Shown here: positions 51,597 to 61,405 of the stretch, one piece after another | Layout: every line of letters starts with the position of its first letter | Numbering within the stretch: the stretch's first letter is position 1 | From: an uncultured Roseobacter sp. | Lineage (GTDB): Bacteria > Pseudomonadota > Alphaproteobacteria > Rhodobacterales > Rhodobacteraceae | Direction: 5' to 3' | Length of the DNA stretch: 64,000 nucleotides | Assembly: GCF_947495025.1 (NCBI RefSeq) | Contig: NZ_CANLXG010000001.1 | Coordinates: forward strand, 186,001-250,000 | Made by a program: the position numbers and the translations under genes | The notes under the pieces: model-generated | Database searches by the model: none | What the model saw: the letters and a program-made list of their open reading frames with translations, nothing else | What the model was told of the DNA's origin: nothing

Positions 51597-52303
51597 ACGA
51601 TCCGCTGGCGCTCAGGGTGTCCGGTCTGACCAAAGCCTACACCAGTGGTGGGGCAAAGGTTCCTGTGCTGGAAGGCGTGAGTTTTTCCATGCAACGCGGC
51701 GAGACGCTCGCGCTGGTCGGCGAATCCGGTTCGGGAAAGAGCACGGTGCTGCATCTGATTGCCGGTCTGGACAGGCCCTGCGCCGGGAGTATTGAGATCA
51801 GCGGGGTCGAGGTTGCAGGCATGAGCGACGCCGACAGCGCTGCGATGCGACGTGGAACCGTTGGGCTGGTGTTTCAGCAGTTCAACCTGATCCCCAGCCT
51901 GACGGTGGCCGGGAACATCGCTTTTCATGCGCGCCTGTCGGGTCGGAATGATCCGGACAGAAACGGGGAACTGGCGGCGCGGCTTGGTCTTGAAGATCAT
52001 CTGGGGAAATATCCCGAAACTCTTTCAGGCGGCCAGCAGCAACGCGTGGCAATCGCGCGGACACTTGCCTGCAGACCCGCGCTGATCCTGGCTGATGAAC
52101 CGACCGGGAATCTTGATGAAGCAACGGCGGATCGCGTACTTGATCTTTTGCTGGACACAGCCCGGGACGCAGGAGCTGCCGTGCTGATGGTGACGCATTC
52201 CGCGCGCCATGCGGGGCGTATGAACCGCCAGCTTACCCTGTCACGGGGCAGGATTGTGCAGGGTCGGGCAGGTGAAGCACCCGACCAGAGGCAACCTGCA
52301 TGA
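51593..52303 (+). CDS. ABC transporter ATP-binding protein (LolD/MacB type; AttE-like)
   Basis: A 236-residue ATPase. Walker A is GESGSGKST, the Q-loop is VFQQFNLIPSL, the signature is LSGGQQQRVAIARTL and Walker B is LILADEPTGNLDEAT. It belongs to the group that powers FtsX-like permeases. It overlaps the permease by 4 bases and is followed by an AttH-like protein, giving the AttE-AttFG-AttH arrangement. Confidence 0.92.
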   Translation: MNDPLALRVSGLTKAYTSGGAKVPVLEGVSFSMQRGETLALVGESGSGKSTVLHLIAGLDRPCAGSIEISGVEVAGMSDADSAAMRRGTVGLVFQQFNLIPSLTVAGNIAFHARLSGRNDPDRNGELAARLGLEDHLGKYPETLSGGQQQRVAIARTLACRPALILADEPTGNLDEATADRVLDLLLDTARDAGAAVLMVTHSARHAGRMNRQLTLSRGRIVQGRAGEAPDQRQPA

Positions 52304-54678
52304 TGGCGTCCGGCATGTCAGCGCTGATGTCGCACTGGTGGCGTAATCCGTGGCAACTCCTGACCCTGATCGCGGGCCTCGCGCTGGCCACGGCGCTCTG
52401 GTCGGGCGTTCAGGCCATCAACGCAGAAGCGCGGGCAAGCTATGCAGCTGCCTCCGATGTTCTCGGGGGCGGTGATCTCGCGCGGCTGAGCCGGGTGGAT
52501 GGACGTTCACTGAGCACCGACGAATACACAACCCTGCGTCGCAGTGGCTGGCTGGTCAGTCCCGTGATGCAGGGCATACTTGAGGCGCAGGGTACCGAAT
52601 TTGTGCTCACGGGCATAGAGCCGCTGACCTGGCCCGGGGCGTCACCGGGGGCAGAGACAGGTTCTGCGGCCGTTCCCGGGGGTCTTCTCGGAGAGGAGGC
52701 GGCGGTGCTGGCGCACCCGGATGACGCAGCACTGCTGAGCGACATTGATGCACCGGTGCGCGCCGACACAGGCCGGACGCGGGGCCGCCTGCTGGCAGAT
52801 ATCGCGCTTGCTGAAAGGCTGCTGGAAGGGCGCGGTCGTATTGACTATCTGATTGTGTCGCCGGATCAACCGCGCGGCATTCCCGACCTGCCTGAAGCTT
52901 ATCGGATCAGCGTACCGGAAAATACAACAGATATCAGCCGGTTAACCCGAAGCTTTCACCTGAATCTCACAGCGTTCGGACTGTTGTCCTTTGCGGTTGG
53001 CATTTTCATTGTTTATGGCGCCACAGGCCTTGCATTTGAACAGAGGCGGGCGGTGTTCCGGACACTGCGCGCGCTGGGTCTGCCGCTCAGCAGGCTGATG
53101 CTTCTGGTGACGGCAGAGCTGGGCCTTTTCGCGCTGGTCGCAGGCGCAGCAGGTGTGGCGCTGGGGTATCTGATTGCAGCGGCTTTGCTGCCGGATGTAG
53201 CGGCTACGCTGCGCGGTCTGTATGGCGCCGAAATCACCGGCCAGCTGACGTTGCGCTGGTCGTGGTGGATTTCGGGGCTGGCCATGGCCGTCGCGGGTAC
53301 GGCGGTTGCCGCGGTTGCTGCGCTGATCCGGCTGGCGCGTATGCCGCTTTTGTCGTTCAATCATCCCCGCGCGATGAGCCTGCAGGCCGCCGGGACCCAA
53401 CACATTCTGTTGCTGGTCGCGTGCGCTTTCTGTGCCGGCGGCTTGATGATCAGCTGGCTGGCCGATGGGCTGGTCGCCGGGTTCGGTCTGCTTGCAGGGC
53501 TGTTGCTGGGCGCAGCCCTTTGCCTGCCTGTGGTTCTGTCCGCTGTCCTGCGCCTCGCTGAGACGCGCGCGGGAGGTGCAGTCGCCCAGTGGTTCTGGGC
53601 AGACAGCCGTCAGCAGCTTCCGGGACTGTCGATGGCGCTTATGGCGCTGCTGCTCGCGATGGCTGCCAACATCGGCGTATCGACCATGGTATCGAGTTTC
53701 CGGCTGACCTTTACCGGCTACCTTGACCAGAGACTGTCATCTGAGCTGTATCTCCGCGTGAACAGTGATGCACAGGTTATTGAAATGATGCCATTTCTTG
53801 TCAGTAATGCTGATGCGGTTCTGCCTGTTGTATCAGCGGATGCGCGCGAAGGCGGTCTGCCAGCCGAGATTTTCGGGCTGCGTGATCATCAGACCTACCG
53901 GGACAACTGGCCTTTGCTGGAAGCGCGCGCCGATGTCTGGGACCAGCTCGCGGCCGGAAACGGTGCCCTTATCAACGAACAGCTGGCCCGGCGTCAGAAT
54001 CTTGTGCCGGGAGACACGCTCAGCGGTGGCGATGTGGTGCTGGGTATCTACAGCGATTACGGGAACCCTGCCGGGCAGATCGTTATCTCAGAGGCTCTGT
54101 TCACCAGCAGGTATCCGGGGGCCACAGCCCGTCAGTTCGGCTTGCGTACGGACCGGCCGGACGCTCTGGCGGCTGCATTGCAGGAGCGGTTTGATCTGCC
54201 TGCGGATGCGCTGATCAACCAGCAGGATCTCAAGGCCTTCTCGCTCAGCGTCTTTGACCGGACGTTTTCTGTCACGGCCGCGCTGAATGTTCTGACCCTG
54301 TCGGTTGCAGGCCTTGCGATCCTGATCAGCCTTCTGACACTGGCGGCGATGCGTCTGCCGCAGCTTGCGCCTGTCTGGGCGCTTGGCATGACACGGCGAC
54401 AGCTGGCCGGGCTCGAACTCATCCGCGCCGTCAGCCTTGCAGTACTGACAGGTCTGCTGGCGGTGCCACTGGGCCTTTTGCTGGCCTGGGTCCTTCTGGC
54501 CGTGGTGAATGTAGAGGCCTTTGGCTGGCGGTTGCCGATGTTCCTTTTTCCCGCAGACATGCTGCGTCTGGGTGCCCTGACGCTCATTGTTGCATTTCTG
54601 GCAGCCCTCTGGCCAGCGGTCAGACTTGCACGGATGCCACCGCAGACACTTCTCCGGGTGTTCAGCAATGAACGGTAG
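52300..54678 (+). CDS. FtsX-like ABC permease (792 aa, AttF/AttG-like fusion)
   Basis: A 792-residue permease with two FtsX-like halves. A large extracytoplasmic domain follows the first membrane helix (about 40-205), then three helices, a cytoplasmic gap, more helices at about 355-450, a second external domain near 470-640 and the last three helices at about 650-785. Such permeases drive lipoprotein, lipid or peptide handling rather than nutrient uptake. The length equals two ordinary FtsX permeases, suggesting fusion of AttF and AttG. It overlaps the next gene by 11 bases. Confidence 0.85.
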   Translation: MMASGMSALMSHWWRNPWQLLTLIAGLALATALWSGVQAINAEARASYAAASDVLGGGDLARLSRVDGRSLSTDEYTTLRRSGWLVSPVMQGILEAQGTEFVLTGIEPLTWPGASPGAETGSAAVPGGLLGEEAAVLAHPDDAALLSDIDAPVRADTGRTRGRLLADIALAERLLEGRGRIDYLIVSPDQPRGIPDLPEAYRISVPENTTDISRLTRSFHLNLTAFGLLSFAVGIFIVYGATGLAFEQRRAVFRTLRALGLPLSRLMLLVTAELGLFALVAGAAGVALGYLIAAALLPDVAATLRGLYGAEITGQLTLRWSWWISGLAMAVAGTAVAAVAALIRLARMPLLSFNHPRAMSLQAAGTQHILLLVACAFCAGGLMISWLADGLVAGFGLLAGLLLGAALCLPVVLSAVLRLAETRAGGAVAQWFWADSRQQLPGLSMALMALLLAMAANIGVSTMVSSFRLTFTGYLDQRLSSELYLRVNSDAQVIEMMPFLVSNADAVLPVVSADAREGGLPAEIFGLRDHQTYRDNWPLLEARADVWDQLAAGNGALINEQLARRQNLVPGDTLSGGDVVLGIYSDYGNPAGQIVISEALFTSRYPGATARQFGLRTDRPDALAAALQERFDLPADALINQQDLKAFSLSVFDRTFSVTAALNVLTLSVAGLAILISLLTLAAMRLPQLAPVWALGMTRRQLAGLELIRAVSLAVLTGLLAVPLGLLLAWVLLAVVNVEAFGWRLPMFLFPADMLRLGALTLIVAFLAALWPAVRLARMPPQTLLRVFSNER

Positions 54679-55741
54679 GCCTGTACAGATCCTGCTCCGG
54701 GTGATCCTCGCGCTCTGCTTTGCAGTTTTTCCTGCAGTGTCCGCGGTTGCACAGGGGTTCGCTGGCCTGGGCGCAGCGGCCGAAGGGTTCACGCAGCCCT
54801 CGCGTGATATTCCGGTCAGCTTTCCACGCGATCATGGTCCGCATCCTGATTTCCGCATCGAGTGGTGGTACCTGACGGCCAATCTGCAGGACGCTGACGG
54901 CACGAAGTACGGTCTGCAGTGGACGCTTTTCCGTTCCGCAATGGCTCCGGAAGAAAAGGACGGCTGGGCAAGTCCGCAGATCTGGATGGGTCACGCGGCA
55001 GTCACAACACCCACAGCGCACTATGTCGCCGAGCGGCTTGCACGGGGAGGGATCGGGCAGGCCGGGGCACGCGCCGACCCTTTCAGCGCCTGGATCGATG
55101 ACTGGGAAATGACGGCAACCGGTGATGGCATTGATGCACTTGAGCTGAGAGCACGCGGGACCGATTTCGGCTACGACATGACGCTGTCAGCAACAGGTCC
55201 CATCGTTCTGCAGGGTGACAGGGGTTATTCCGTGAAATCCACAGGTGGCCGCGCCAGCTATTACTACTCGCAGCCGTTTTATGAGATTTCAGGGACCCTG
55301 CGTCTGCCGGAACGGGACGTAACTGTTACCGGCACGGCCTGGCTCGACCGCGAATGGGCGTCACAGCCGCTGGGCGATACCCAGATCAGCTGGGACTGGT
55401 TCTCGATGGTGTTTGACGGGGGAGAGCGGCTTATGGGCTTTACCCTGCACGACAGCGAAACCGGCGACTTCACAGCCGCAACATGGATCGCATCCGACGG
55501 CACGCCCACGCCCTATCCCAACGGGGCGTTTCAGTCACGCCCCCTTGAGACAGCGCAGGTCGCCGGACGTGACGTTCCGGTTGTATGGCAGGTGCTTTTG
55601 CCTGACAAAGGCATTGACGTGACAGTCCGTGCGCTCAATCCGCAGGCGTGGATGGACACGTCGGTCTCCTACTGGGAAGGGCCCGTGACCATAACAGGCA
55701 GCCATCCCGGCAGGGGATATCTGGAAATGACCGGTTACTGA
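54668..55741 (+). CDS. AttH-like / CrtC-type lipocalin-like protein, exported
   Basis: A 357-residue protein with a signal peptide at 1-29 (LRVILALCFAVFPAVSAVAQ). The mature part opens with the family text PVSFPRDHGPHPDFRIEWWY and continues LDREWASQPLGDTQISWDWF, as in AttH and in carotenoid 1,2-hydratase-like proteins. In Agrobacterium attE-attH form one operon. The role is likely binding a hydrophobic ligand for the ABC system at the envelope. ATG 54668 lies inside the end of the permease gene. Confidence 0.85.
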   Translation: MNGRPVQILLRVILALCFAVFPAVSAVAQGFAGLGAAAEGFTQPSRDIPVSFPRDHGPHPDFRIEWWYLTANLQDADGTKYGLQWTLFRSAMAPEEKDGWASPQIWMGHAAVTTPTAHYVAERLARGGIGQAGARADPFSAWIDDWEMTATGDGIDALELRARGTDFGYDMTLSATGPIVLQGDRGYSVKSTGGRASYYYSQPFYEISGTLRLPERDVTVTGTAWLDREWASQPLGDTQISWDWFSMVFDGGERLMGFTLHDSETGDFTAATWIASDGTPTPYPNGAFQSRPLETAQVAGRDVPVVWQVLLPDKGIDVTVRALNPQAWMDTSVSYWEGPVTITGSHPGRGYLEMTGY

Positions 55742-55806
55742 CCAACCGGTCTGCCGTCGGCAGAACCTGACGGACCCACAGGGGCGCTTTTCCACAGGAG
55801 CAGGCC

Positions 55807-58047
55807 ATGGCGCGTAACGCAAATATGAAACGCCGCACTGTGCTGATCGGATCGCTTGCGGTCGCGGGCGGTGTGGCCTTCGGCGCCTGGCGGCTGGCGC
55901 GGCCGCACGATAACCCTCTCACGGCAACGCTCGCGCCGGGCGAGGCCAGCTTCAATCCGTTTGTGCTGGTGACTCCCGGTGGCATCACGCTGATTACCCC
56001 GCATGCAGATGTCGGGCAGGGCGCGCAGTCCATGCAGGCGATGCTGATCGCCGAAGAAATGGATATCGGTTTCGGACAGTTCGAGACATCTTTCGGTCAG
56101 CCGGATGCGGCATATTATAACCGGGCCGTCGCCGGCGACGCCGTGCCTTTTGTGTCGACAGACACCGGGTTACTGGCCGGGGCGGTGCGGGATGCCGCGG
56201 GTGTCGTATCAAAGGTTATGGGTCTGCAGATAACCGGCGGTTCGACTTCGGTTCCGGACAGCTTTGAAAAACTGCGACATGCCGGTGCGGTGGCCCGTGA
56301 AACACTGAAGGCTGCGGCAGCAGCGAAATCAGGCATTCCCGCGGACGGGTTGCGCACGCAGGACGCTGCTGTGATCCTGCCCGACGGCGCGCGGCTGACC
56401 TATACCTCCCTTGCGGCTGAGGCGGCGCAGATCTCTCCGGTTTCTCCGGGTTCCCTGAGGCCCCCGTCCGAATGGCGGCTGGCAGGGCAGCAGGTGCAGC
56501 GGCTTGATATTGCCGCCAAATCCACGGGTCGCCAAAGCTATGGCATCGACGCGCGACCCGATGGGGTGCTCTTTGCCTCCGCCCGACTGAATCCGGGCAA
56601 GGGCGGTGGCCTGAAAGGCTATGACGCGTCCCGGGCCGAAGGCATGCAGGGGGTGCGGCAGATCCTGCCCCTGCAGAACGGAGTTGCGGTGATTGCTGAC
56701 AACACATGGTATGCCTTTCAGGCCCTGAAAGAGATTGATTGTGACTGGGGCGGCGCCCCCTATCCTGCAGAACAGAAAGACCACTGGCGTCTGCTCGGGT
56801 TTGCGCTGGACGGCGATACGCCTGACCGGATCTGGCGTGATGACCGCGACCCTGATCAGACAGTCGCGGATGGTTTTACTGCAGAACTGGAATTCCGCGC
56901 GCCCTACGTGGCACATCAGCCGCTGGAGCCGCTGAATGCCACGGTTCTGATCACGGGTGATCATGCAGAGGTCTGGGCGGCGCACCAGATGCCGGGACTT
57001 GTTCAGGCGCGCGTTGCCGGTGCGGCAGGGCTGGACCCGTCGCAGGTCGTCTTTCACAACCAGATGGCCGGTGGCAGCTTCGGGCATCGCCTGGAGTTTG
57101 ACGTTATCGACTATGCCACCGAGATCGCCTTGCAGATACCGGGCAGGCCTGTGCGTCTGGTCCTGAGCCGCGAAGAGGATTTTGCACAGGATTACCCACG
57201 CCAGATCGGCATGGCACGCGGTGCCGGGGGCTGGCGTGCGGGGCAGGTGACCCATCTGGCGCTGAACATCGCAAGCCCGTCCGTCACCCGGTCGCAGGCT
57301 GGCCGGGCAGGTCTGCCTGCACCCGGGCCGGATACGCAGATTGTTGCGGGTGCCTGGAACATGCCCTACGCAATCCCGACTCTGAGCGTTACGGGCTTTG
57401 CGGTCGAAGGGCTGGCGCCGGTCAGCTCATGGCGATCCGTGGGCGCGTCGACAGCGGGCTTTTTTGCCGAGTGCCTGCTGGACGAAGTGATCCATGCCGC
57501 CGGCGCCGATCCCATGGAGGAGCGGCTGCGTCTGGTGAGTGACCCTGTGGCGCGCGCAGTACTGGAGGCCGTTGCAGACATGTCAGACTGGGGCGCGCCC
57601 CAAAAACCGGGGCAGGGTCGGGGTGTGGCGCTGGTCACATCCTTCGGGGTGCCTGTCGCTCAGGTCACAGATGTAACCCGGACGCCCGGCGGACTGCGCA
57701 TCGACAGGGTCTGGGTGGCTGCCGATGCAGGCACGGTTATTGACCCGCTGAACTTTGAGGCGCAGGTGCAGGGAGGTGTGATCTGGGGTCTTGGTCACGC
57801 TATAAATTCGGAAATTACCTATGCCGATGGTGCACCGCAGCAGAGCAACTACCACGAGGCCGAGGGCATGCGGCTTTATCAGACCCCGCAGATCACAGTC
57901 CGGACACTGCAGAACGCGTCACAGATCCGGGGTATCGGCGAGCCACCGGTGCCGCCGGCAGCTCCAGCGCTGGCCAACGCAGTTTTCGCTGCGACGGGCC
58001 AGCGGCTGCGGGAGATGCCGTTTAACCGGCATGTTGCCTTTGTCTGA
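55807..58047 (+). CDS. Isoquinoline 1-oxidoreductase-like molybdoprotein (beta-type subunit)
   Basis: A 746-residue protein of the xanthine-dehydrogenase superfamily in its periplasmic IorB form. The N-terminus MKRRTVLIGSLAVAGGVAFG (after six residues) looks like a twin-arginine or membrane-anchor signal. Motifs include TPHADVGQGAQSMQAMLIAE, NQMAGGSFGHRLEFDVIDYA and RGIGEPPVPPAAPALANAVF with a catalytic Glu. No 2Fe-2S partner gene is next to it, so its electron acceptor must be encoded elsewhere. Probably oxidises aldehydes or N-heterocycles. Confidence 0.85.
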   Translation: MARNANMKRRTVLIGSLAVAGGVAFGAWRLARPHDNPLTATLAPGEASFNPFVLVTPGGITLITPHADVGQGAQSMQAMLIAEEMDIGFGQFETSFGQPDAAYYNRAVAGDAVPFVSTDTGLLAGAVRDAAGVVSKVMGLQITGGSTSVPDSFEKLRHAGAVARETLKAAAAAKSGIPADGLRTQDAAVILPDGARLTYTSLAAEAAQISPVSPGSLRPPSEWRLAGQQVQRLDIAAKSTGRQSYGIDARPDGVLFASARLNPGKGGGLKGYDASRAEGMQGVRQILPLQNGVAVIADNTWYAFQALKEIDCDWGGAPYPAEQKDHWRLLGFALDGDTPDRIWRDDRDPDQTVADGFTAELEFRAPYVAHQPLEPLNATVLITGDHAEVWAAHQMPGLVQARVAGAAGLDPSQVVFHNQMAGGSFGHRLEFDVIDYATEIALQIPGRPVRLVLSREEDFAQDYPRQIGMARGAGGWRAGQVTHLALNIASPSVTRSQAGRAGLPAPGPDTQIVAGAWNMPYAIPTLSVTGFAVEGLAPVSSWRSVGASTAGFFAECLLDEVIHAAGADPMEERLRLVSDPVARAVLEAVADMSDWGAPQKPGQGRGVALVTSFGVPVAQVTDVTRTPGGLRIDRVWVAADAGTVIDPLNFEAQVQGGVIWGLGHAINSEITYADGAPQQSNYHEAEGMRLYQTPQITVRTLQNASQIRGIGEPPVPPAAPALANAVFAATGQRLREMPFNRHVAFV

Positions 58048-58126
58048 CACCTTTGCTTGATGCCTGTTGCCGGGGCAGGTATCTGTCCGGGGCGCGCTTT
58101 TCTGCGCCGGACCGGGGAGGCTGAGT

Positions 58127-59278
58127 ATGGATTTCGCACTGACAGAGGAGCAATCTGCCATCTTTGAGATGACGGCGGCTTTTGCACAGGAACATATAGC
58201 GCCTAATGCCCGCGCCTGGGAGGCGCAGGGCACAATCCCGAAAGAGCTCTGGCCGGAGGTCGCGTCACTTGGGCTTGCCGGTATTTACGTATCAGAGAAA
58301 TACGGCGGTTCCGGGCTCACCCGTCTGGATGCCACCCTCGTGTTCGAGGCCCTTGCGATGGCGTGCCCGGCCGTTGGGTCATTCCTGTCGATCCACAATA
58401 TGTGTGGCGGCATGATCGATACCTATGGCTCTGATGAGATGCGTGCGCACTGGCTGCCGCAGCTTTGCTCGATGGAGAAGATTTTTTCGTACTGTCTGAC
58501 AGAACCCGGATCAGGGTCTGATGCAGCGGCCCTCCGGACGCGGGCCGAGAAAACAAACGGGGGATACCGGCTGAACGGGACCAAGGCCTTCATCTCCGGC
58601 GGGGGGTACTCGGATGTTTATCTGAGCATGGTCCGCACAGGCGCTGACGGGGCAGGAGGCATCTCGGCGATGCTGGTTGAAAACGGCAGCGACGGCCTGT
58701 CTTTTGGCGCCTCCGAAGACAAGATGGGCTGGCGTGCACAACCCACGGCGCAGGTGCAGTTCGATGATTGCGCGGTTCCCGCGGCAAACCTGGTCGGGGA
58801 AGAAGGCCGGGGGTTTGCCTATGCGATGGCAGGTCTTGATGGCGGCCGCCTGAATATCGCTGCTTCCGCTCTGGGCGGAGCGCAGGCGGCGCTGAACGCG
58901 GCACTTGCCTATATGGGCGAACGTAAAGCATTCGGCAGATCCATCGACCAGTTTCAGGCGCTGCAGTTCCGGCTTGCTGATATGGAAGTGCGCCTTCAGG
59001 CCGCGCGTGTGTTTCTGCGTCAGGCGGCCTGGAAACTGGACAATAAAACACCTGATGCGACGCAGTATTGTGCAATGGCAAAACTGTTTGTCACGGATGT
59101 GTCCTTTGACGTGGCTAACGACGCACTCCAGTTGCATGGCGGGTATGGGTATCTCGCGGATTATGGTGTGGAGAAGATCGTGCGGGATCTCAGAGTGCAT
59201 CAGATCCTCGAAGGGACGAACGAGATCATGCGGGTAATTATTTCGCGTCAGATGCTGGCAGGTCGCGACGGGCGATAG
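58127..59278 (+). CDS. Acyl-CoA dehydrogenase (isobutyryl-CoA dehydrogenase-like)
   Basis: A 383-residue flavoenzyme starting MDFALTEEQSAIFEMTAAFA after a GGGAGG site. FAD and substrate motifs are YCLTEPGSGSDAAALRTRAE, AFGRSIDQFQALQFRLADME and LQLHGGYGYLADYGVEKIVR. The expected catalytic Glu lies in ILEGTNEIMRVIISRQML. The text fits the branched-chain (valine pathway) group best. It stands between the molybdoprotein and the chemotaxis genes. Confidence 0.88.
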   Translation: MDFALTEEQSAIFEMTAAFAQEHIAPNARAWEAQGTIPKELWPEVASLGLAGIYVSEKYGGSGLTRLDATLVFEALAMACPAVGSFLSIHNMCGGMIDTYGSDEMRAHWLPQLCSMEKIFSYCLTEPGSGSDAAALRTRAEKTNGGYRLNGTKAFISGGGYSDVYLSMVRTGADGAGGISAMLVENGSDGLSFGASEDKMGWRAQPTAQVQFDDCAVPAANLVGEEGRGFAYAMAGLDGGRLNIAASALGGAQAALNAALAYMGERKAFGRSIDQFQALQFRLADMEVRLQAARVFLRQAAWKLDNKTPDATQYCAMAKLFVTDVSFDVANDALQLHGGYGYLADYGVEKIVRDLRVHQILEGTNEIMRVIISRQMLAGRDGR

Positions 59279-59285
59279 TCCGTTT

Positions 59286-59324
59286 GGGGCTGTAAATCTC
59301 GTCTGTTAAGTGTCGATTTACCCC
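59286..59324 (+). terminator. Hairpin after the acyl-CoA dehydrogenase gene
   Basis: GTAAATC at 59292-59298 pairs with GATTTAC at 59315-59321, and the flanking GGG and CCC extend the stem past a small bulge. There is no T-run after it. It lies 7 bases past the stop and before cheB. Confidence 0.4.
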
Positions 59325-59392
59325 TGATAGTCATAACAGGAGCCGGAGGGCGATCCTGACTGGCGCCCGTTTTCGAGCAGCAGGGTGACCGC

Positions 59393-60523
59393 GTGGCGCT
59401 GAGTTCATACGATTCCGAAAGTACCTGGAGAGGTGCTCCCAAAAAAGTTCTTATTGTCGACGATTCCAGAACGATCCGCGCGTGGCTGCGGGCTACGCTT
59501 GCAGCCGACCCGCGCCTGGAAATCGTGGGCGAGGCCGAAGATGCTGTTGCTGCGCGGGACTTTCTGCGCGCCAGTCACGCCGACGTGCTGACCCTGGACA
59601 TAGAGATGCCGGGAATGAGCGGTCTCGAATTTCTGACCCGTCTGATGAAAGCACGGCCAATGCCGGTCGTCATGATGTCGAGTCTTACTTCTGCGGGCAG
59701 CGACGCGGCTATTCAGGCGCTGTCCCGTGGGGCAGTCGATTGTATGGTCAAACCCAGCGGTGCCTACGGACGTGAGCTGACCGATGACATCTGCGAGCGG
59801 GTGTTTCAGGCGGCCTGCACAACAGCTTCAAGGCTGCGGGTGCAGTCGTCGCCACTGGCGGCGACACCTGCTGCAAAGGTATCTGCTGACACGACACCGT
59901 TCCGGGGCTGCCGGCGGAAAACCATATTTCTGATCGGTGCGTCCACGGGCGGTGTTGCTGCTCTGGAAAGCGTGCTGCCGATGCTCGATCCGGGTGGTCC
60001 GCCGGTGGTAATTGTTCAGCACATGCCCGGAAATTTTCTGGTCAGTTTTTCCCAGCGGCTGGACCGACATCTCAAGCAGAACGTCTGCCTTGCAGAAGAG
60101 GGGATGCGCCTTGAACGTGGTGATATCGTGCTGGCACCCGGTGCTGGCCAGCATACGGCCATCCGCAGGCGCAACGATGCATGGGTCTGCCATTTTGAAC
60201 CAAATGATCCTCCGGCTCTTCATTGTCCGGCGGTGGACGTCCTTTTTCAGTCAGCTGTGAGCGAAGCCAGACACGTAAGCGCTGCGATTCTGACCGGACT
60301 CGGCAAAGACGGCGCAGAGGGGTTGCGACAGCTGTCAGAGGGCGGAGCCCGCACGTTCGGTCAGAACGAAGACACCTGTGTTGTGTATGGTATGCCCCGG
60401 GCAGCAAAAGCGCTGGGTGCAGTCGGTCGCGAACTTCCGCTGGACCGGATCGGGACTGCGATGCGCGAAAGCCCGCAAAAGAAACCGGCGAGAGGTGAAC
60501 AGCATGCCGGAGTGCCAAAATAA
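59393..60523 (+). CDS. cheB: CheB, receptor methylesterase and response regulator
   Basis: A 376-residue protein. The receiver domain (18-135) has the phosphate acceptor Asp69 in [12 protein letters not shown]. The methylesterase domain (175-355) has Ser184 in [12 protein letters not shown], His210 in [10 protein letters not shown] and Asp306 in [12 protein letters not shown]. It removes methyl groups or deamidates receptors during adaptation. The start GTG 59393 is inferred. Its stop overlaps cheD (TAATG at 60521-60525). Confidence 0.94.
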   Translation: MALSSYDSESTWRGAPKKVLIVDDSRTIRAWLRATLAADPRLEIVGEAEDAVAARDFLRASHADVLTLDIEMPGMSGLEFLTRLMKARPMPVVMMSSLTSAGSDAAIQALSRGAVDCMVKPSGAYGRELTDDICERVFQAACTTASRLRVQSSPLAATPAAKVSADTTPFRGCRRKTIFLIGASTGGVAALESVLPMLDPGGPPVVIVQHMPGNFLVSFSQRLDRHLKQNVCLAEEGMRLERGDIVLAPGAGQHTAIRRRNDAWVCHFEPNDPPALHCPAVDVLFQSAVSEARHVSAAILTGLGKDGAEGLRQLSEGGARTFGQNEDTCVVYGMPRAAKALGAVGRELPLDRIGTAMRESPQKKPARGEQHAGVPK

Positions 60524-61041
60524 TGCAGGGCAAACGTGTTCACATCACGCAGGGCGAGAAACTTGCAAGTGCCGATCCCGAAGCTGTCATCAGCACAATT
60601 CTCGGGTCATGTGTTTCCTGTTGTCTCTGGGACCCGATCGCAAAAGTTGGCGGCATGAACCACATGCTGCTGACTGTCAGCACCGTCGAAAGCGGTATAT
60701 GCAATCTTGCAGGCATCAATGCGATGGAATTGCTGATCAACGATATTCTTAAACTGGGCGGTCAGCGTCACAGGCTAAGGGCCAAAGCATTCGGCGGTGC
60801 CCGCATGGTCAGTGGGTTAAGTGATATCGGAAAGACCAACAGTGAGTTCACGCTCGGTTTTCTGCGTGCAGAGGGCATAGAGTGCGAGGGGCATTCACTG
60901 GGTGGAGAGGCAGCCCGACATGTCATGTTCTGGCCGGCCACGGGAAGGGTCATGCAAAAGGTAAGAAAAGACGCACCTGTGGAACTCCGTGCCGAAGTGA
61001 CAGCGCCTGAGACCGGCGGAAACGATCTGGAGCTGTTCTGA
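60523..61041 (+). CDS. cheD: CheD, receptor deamidase
   Basis: A 172-residue protein with the catalytic Cys in TILGSCVSCCLWDPIAKVGG and His in GGMNHMLLT. It deamidates glutamines of methyl-accepting chemotaxis proteins and can bind CheC where that exists. It begins at the A of the cheB stop codon. The C-terminus is typical except for a short acidic end, and the gene is followed by about 360 bases without a gene. Confidence 0.93.
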   Translation: MQGKRVHITQGEKLASADPEAVISTILGSCVSCCLWDPIAKVGGMNHMLLTVSTVESGICNLAGINAMELLINDILKLGGQRHRLRAKAFGGARMVSGLSDIGKTNSEFTLGFLRAEGIECEGHSLGGEAARHVMFWPATGRVMQKVRKDAPVELRAEVTAPETGGNDLELF

Positions 61042-61405
61042 AATTCTTCGGTTTTAATATGTTCCCGGGAATATGGTGTTCCGGGTTCAGCAAGTGAAAG
61101 TGGATCCGGATGCAAAAGTCAGCTCACTCAGCTCTGCAGGCAAACCGCGCATGTTTTGAACAGGATCTCCGGATCCGTACTCGGCTTAGTATTGCTCTAC
61201 CAAACGAGTCTGGGCGCAAAATCGCCCTGGCCAGCAATTTTGCGCGACCATGATTGTGGAGGAGGGTTAAAGATTGTGGGACCTGTTTTGACAGGGTTGC
61301 TTTGACCAAGACCGAGCTGTCACAGAGTTTTCGTTAATCGTCCAGACCGTGAGCTCTCCAGATAATCTGTTCTGTTTCCGCCCGTTTCTGAATTGCAGAA
61401 AAGTC
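61042..61405. other. Intergenic region between convergent chemotaxis groups
   Basis: 364 bases between the cheD stop and the stop of the 125-residue gene. It holds a palindrome TTCCCGGGAA near 61060 and a 9-bp inverted repeat (GCGCAAAAT 61214-61222, ATTTTGCGC 61237-61245) with a 14-base loop, either of which may help end transcripts. No gene was recognised. Confidence 0.5.
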
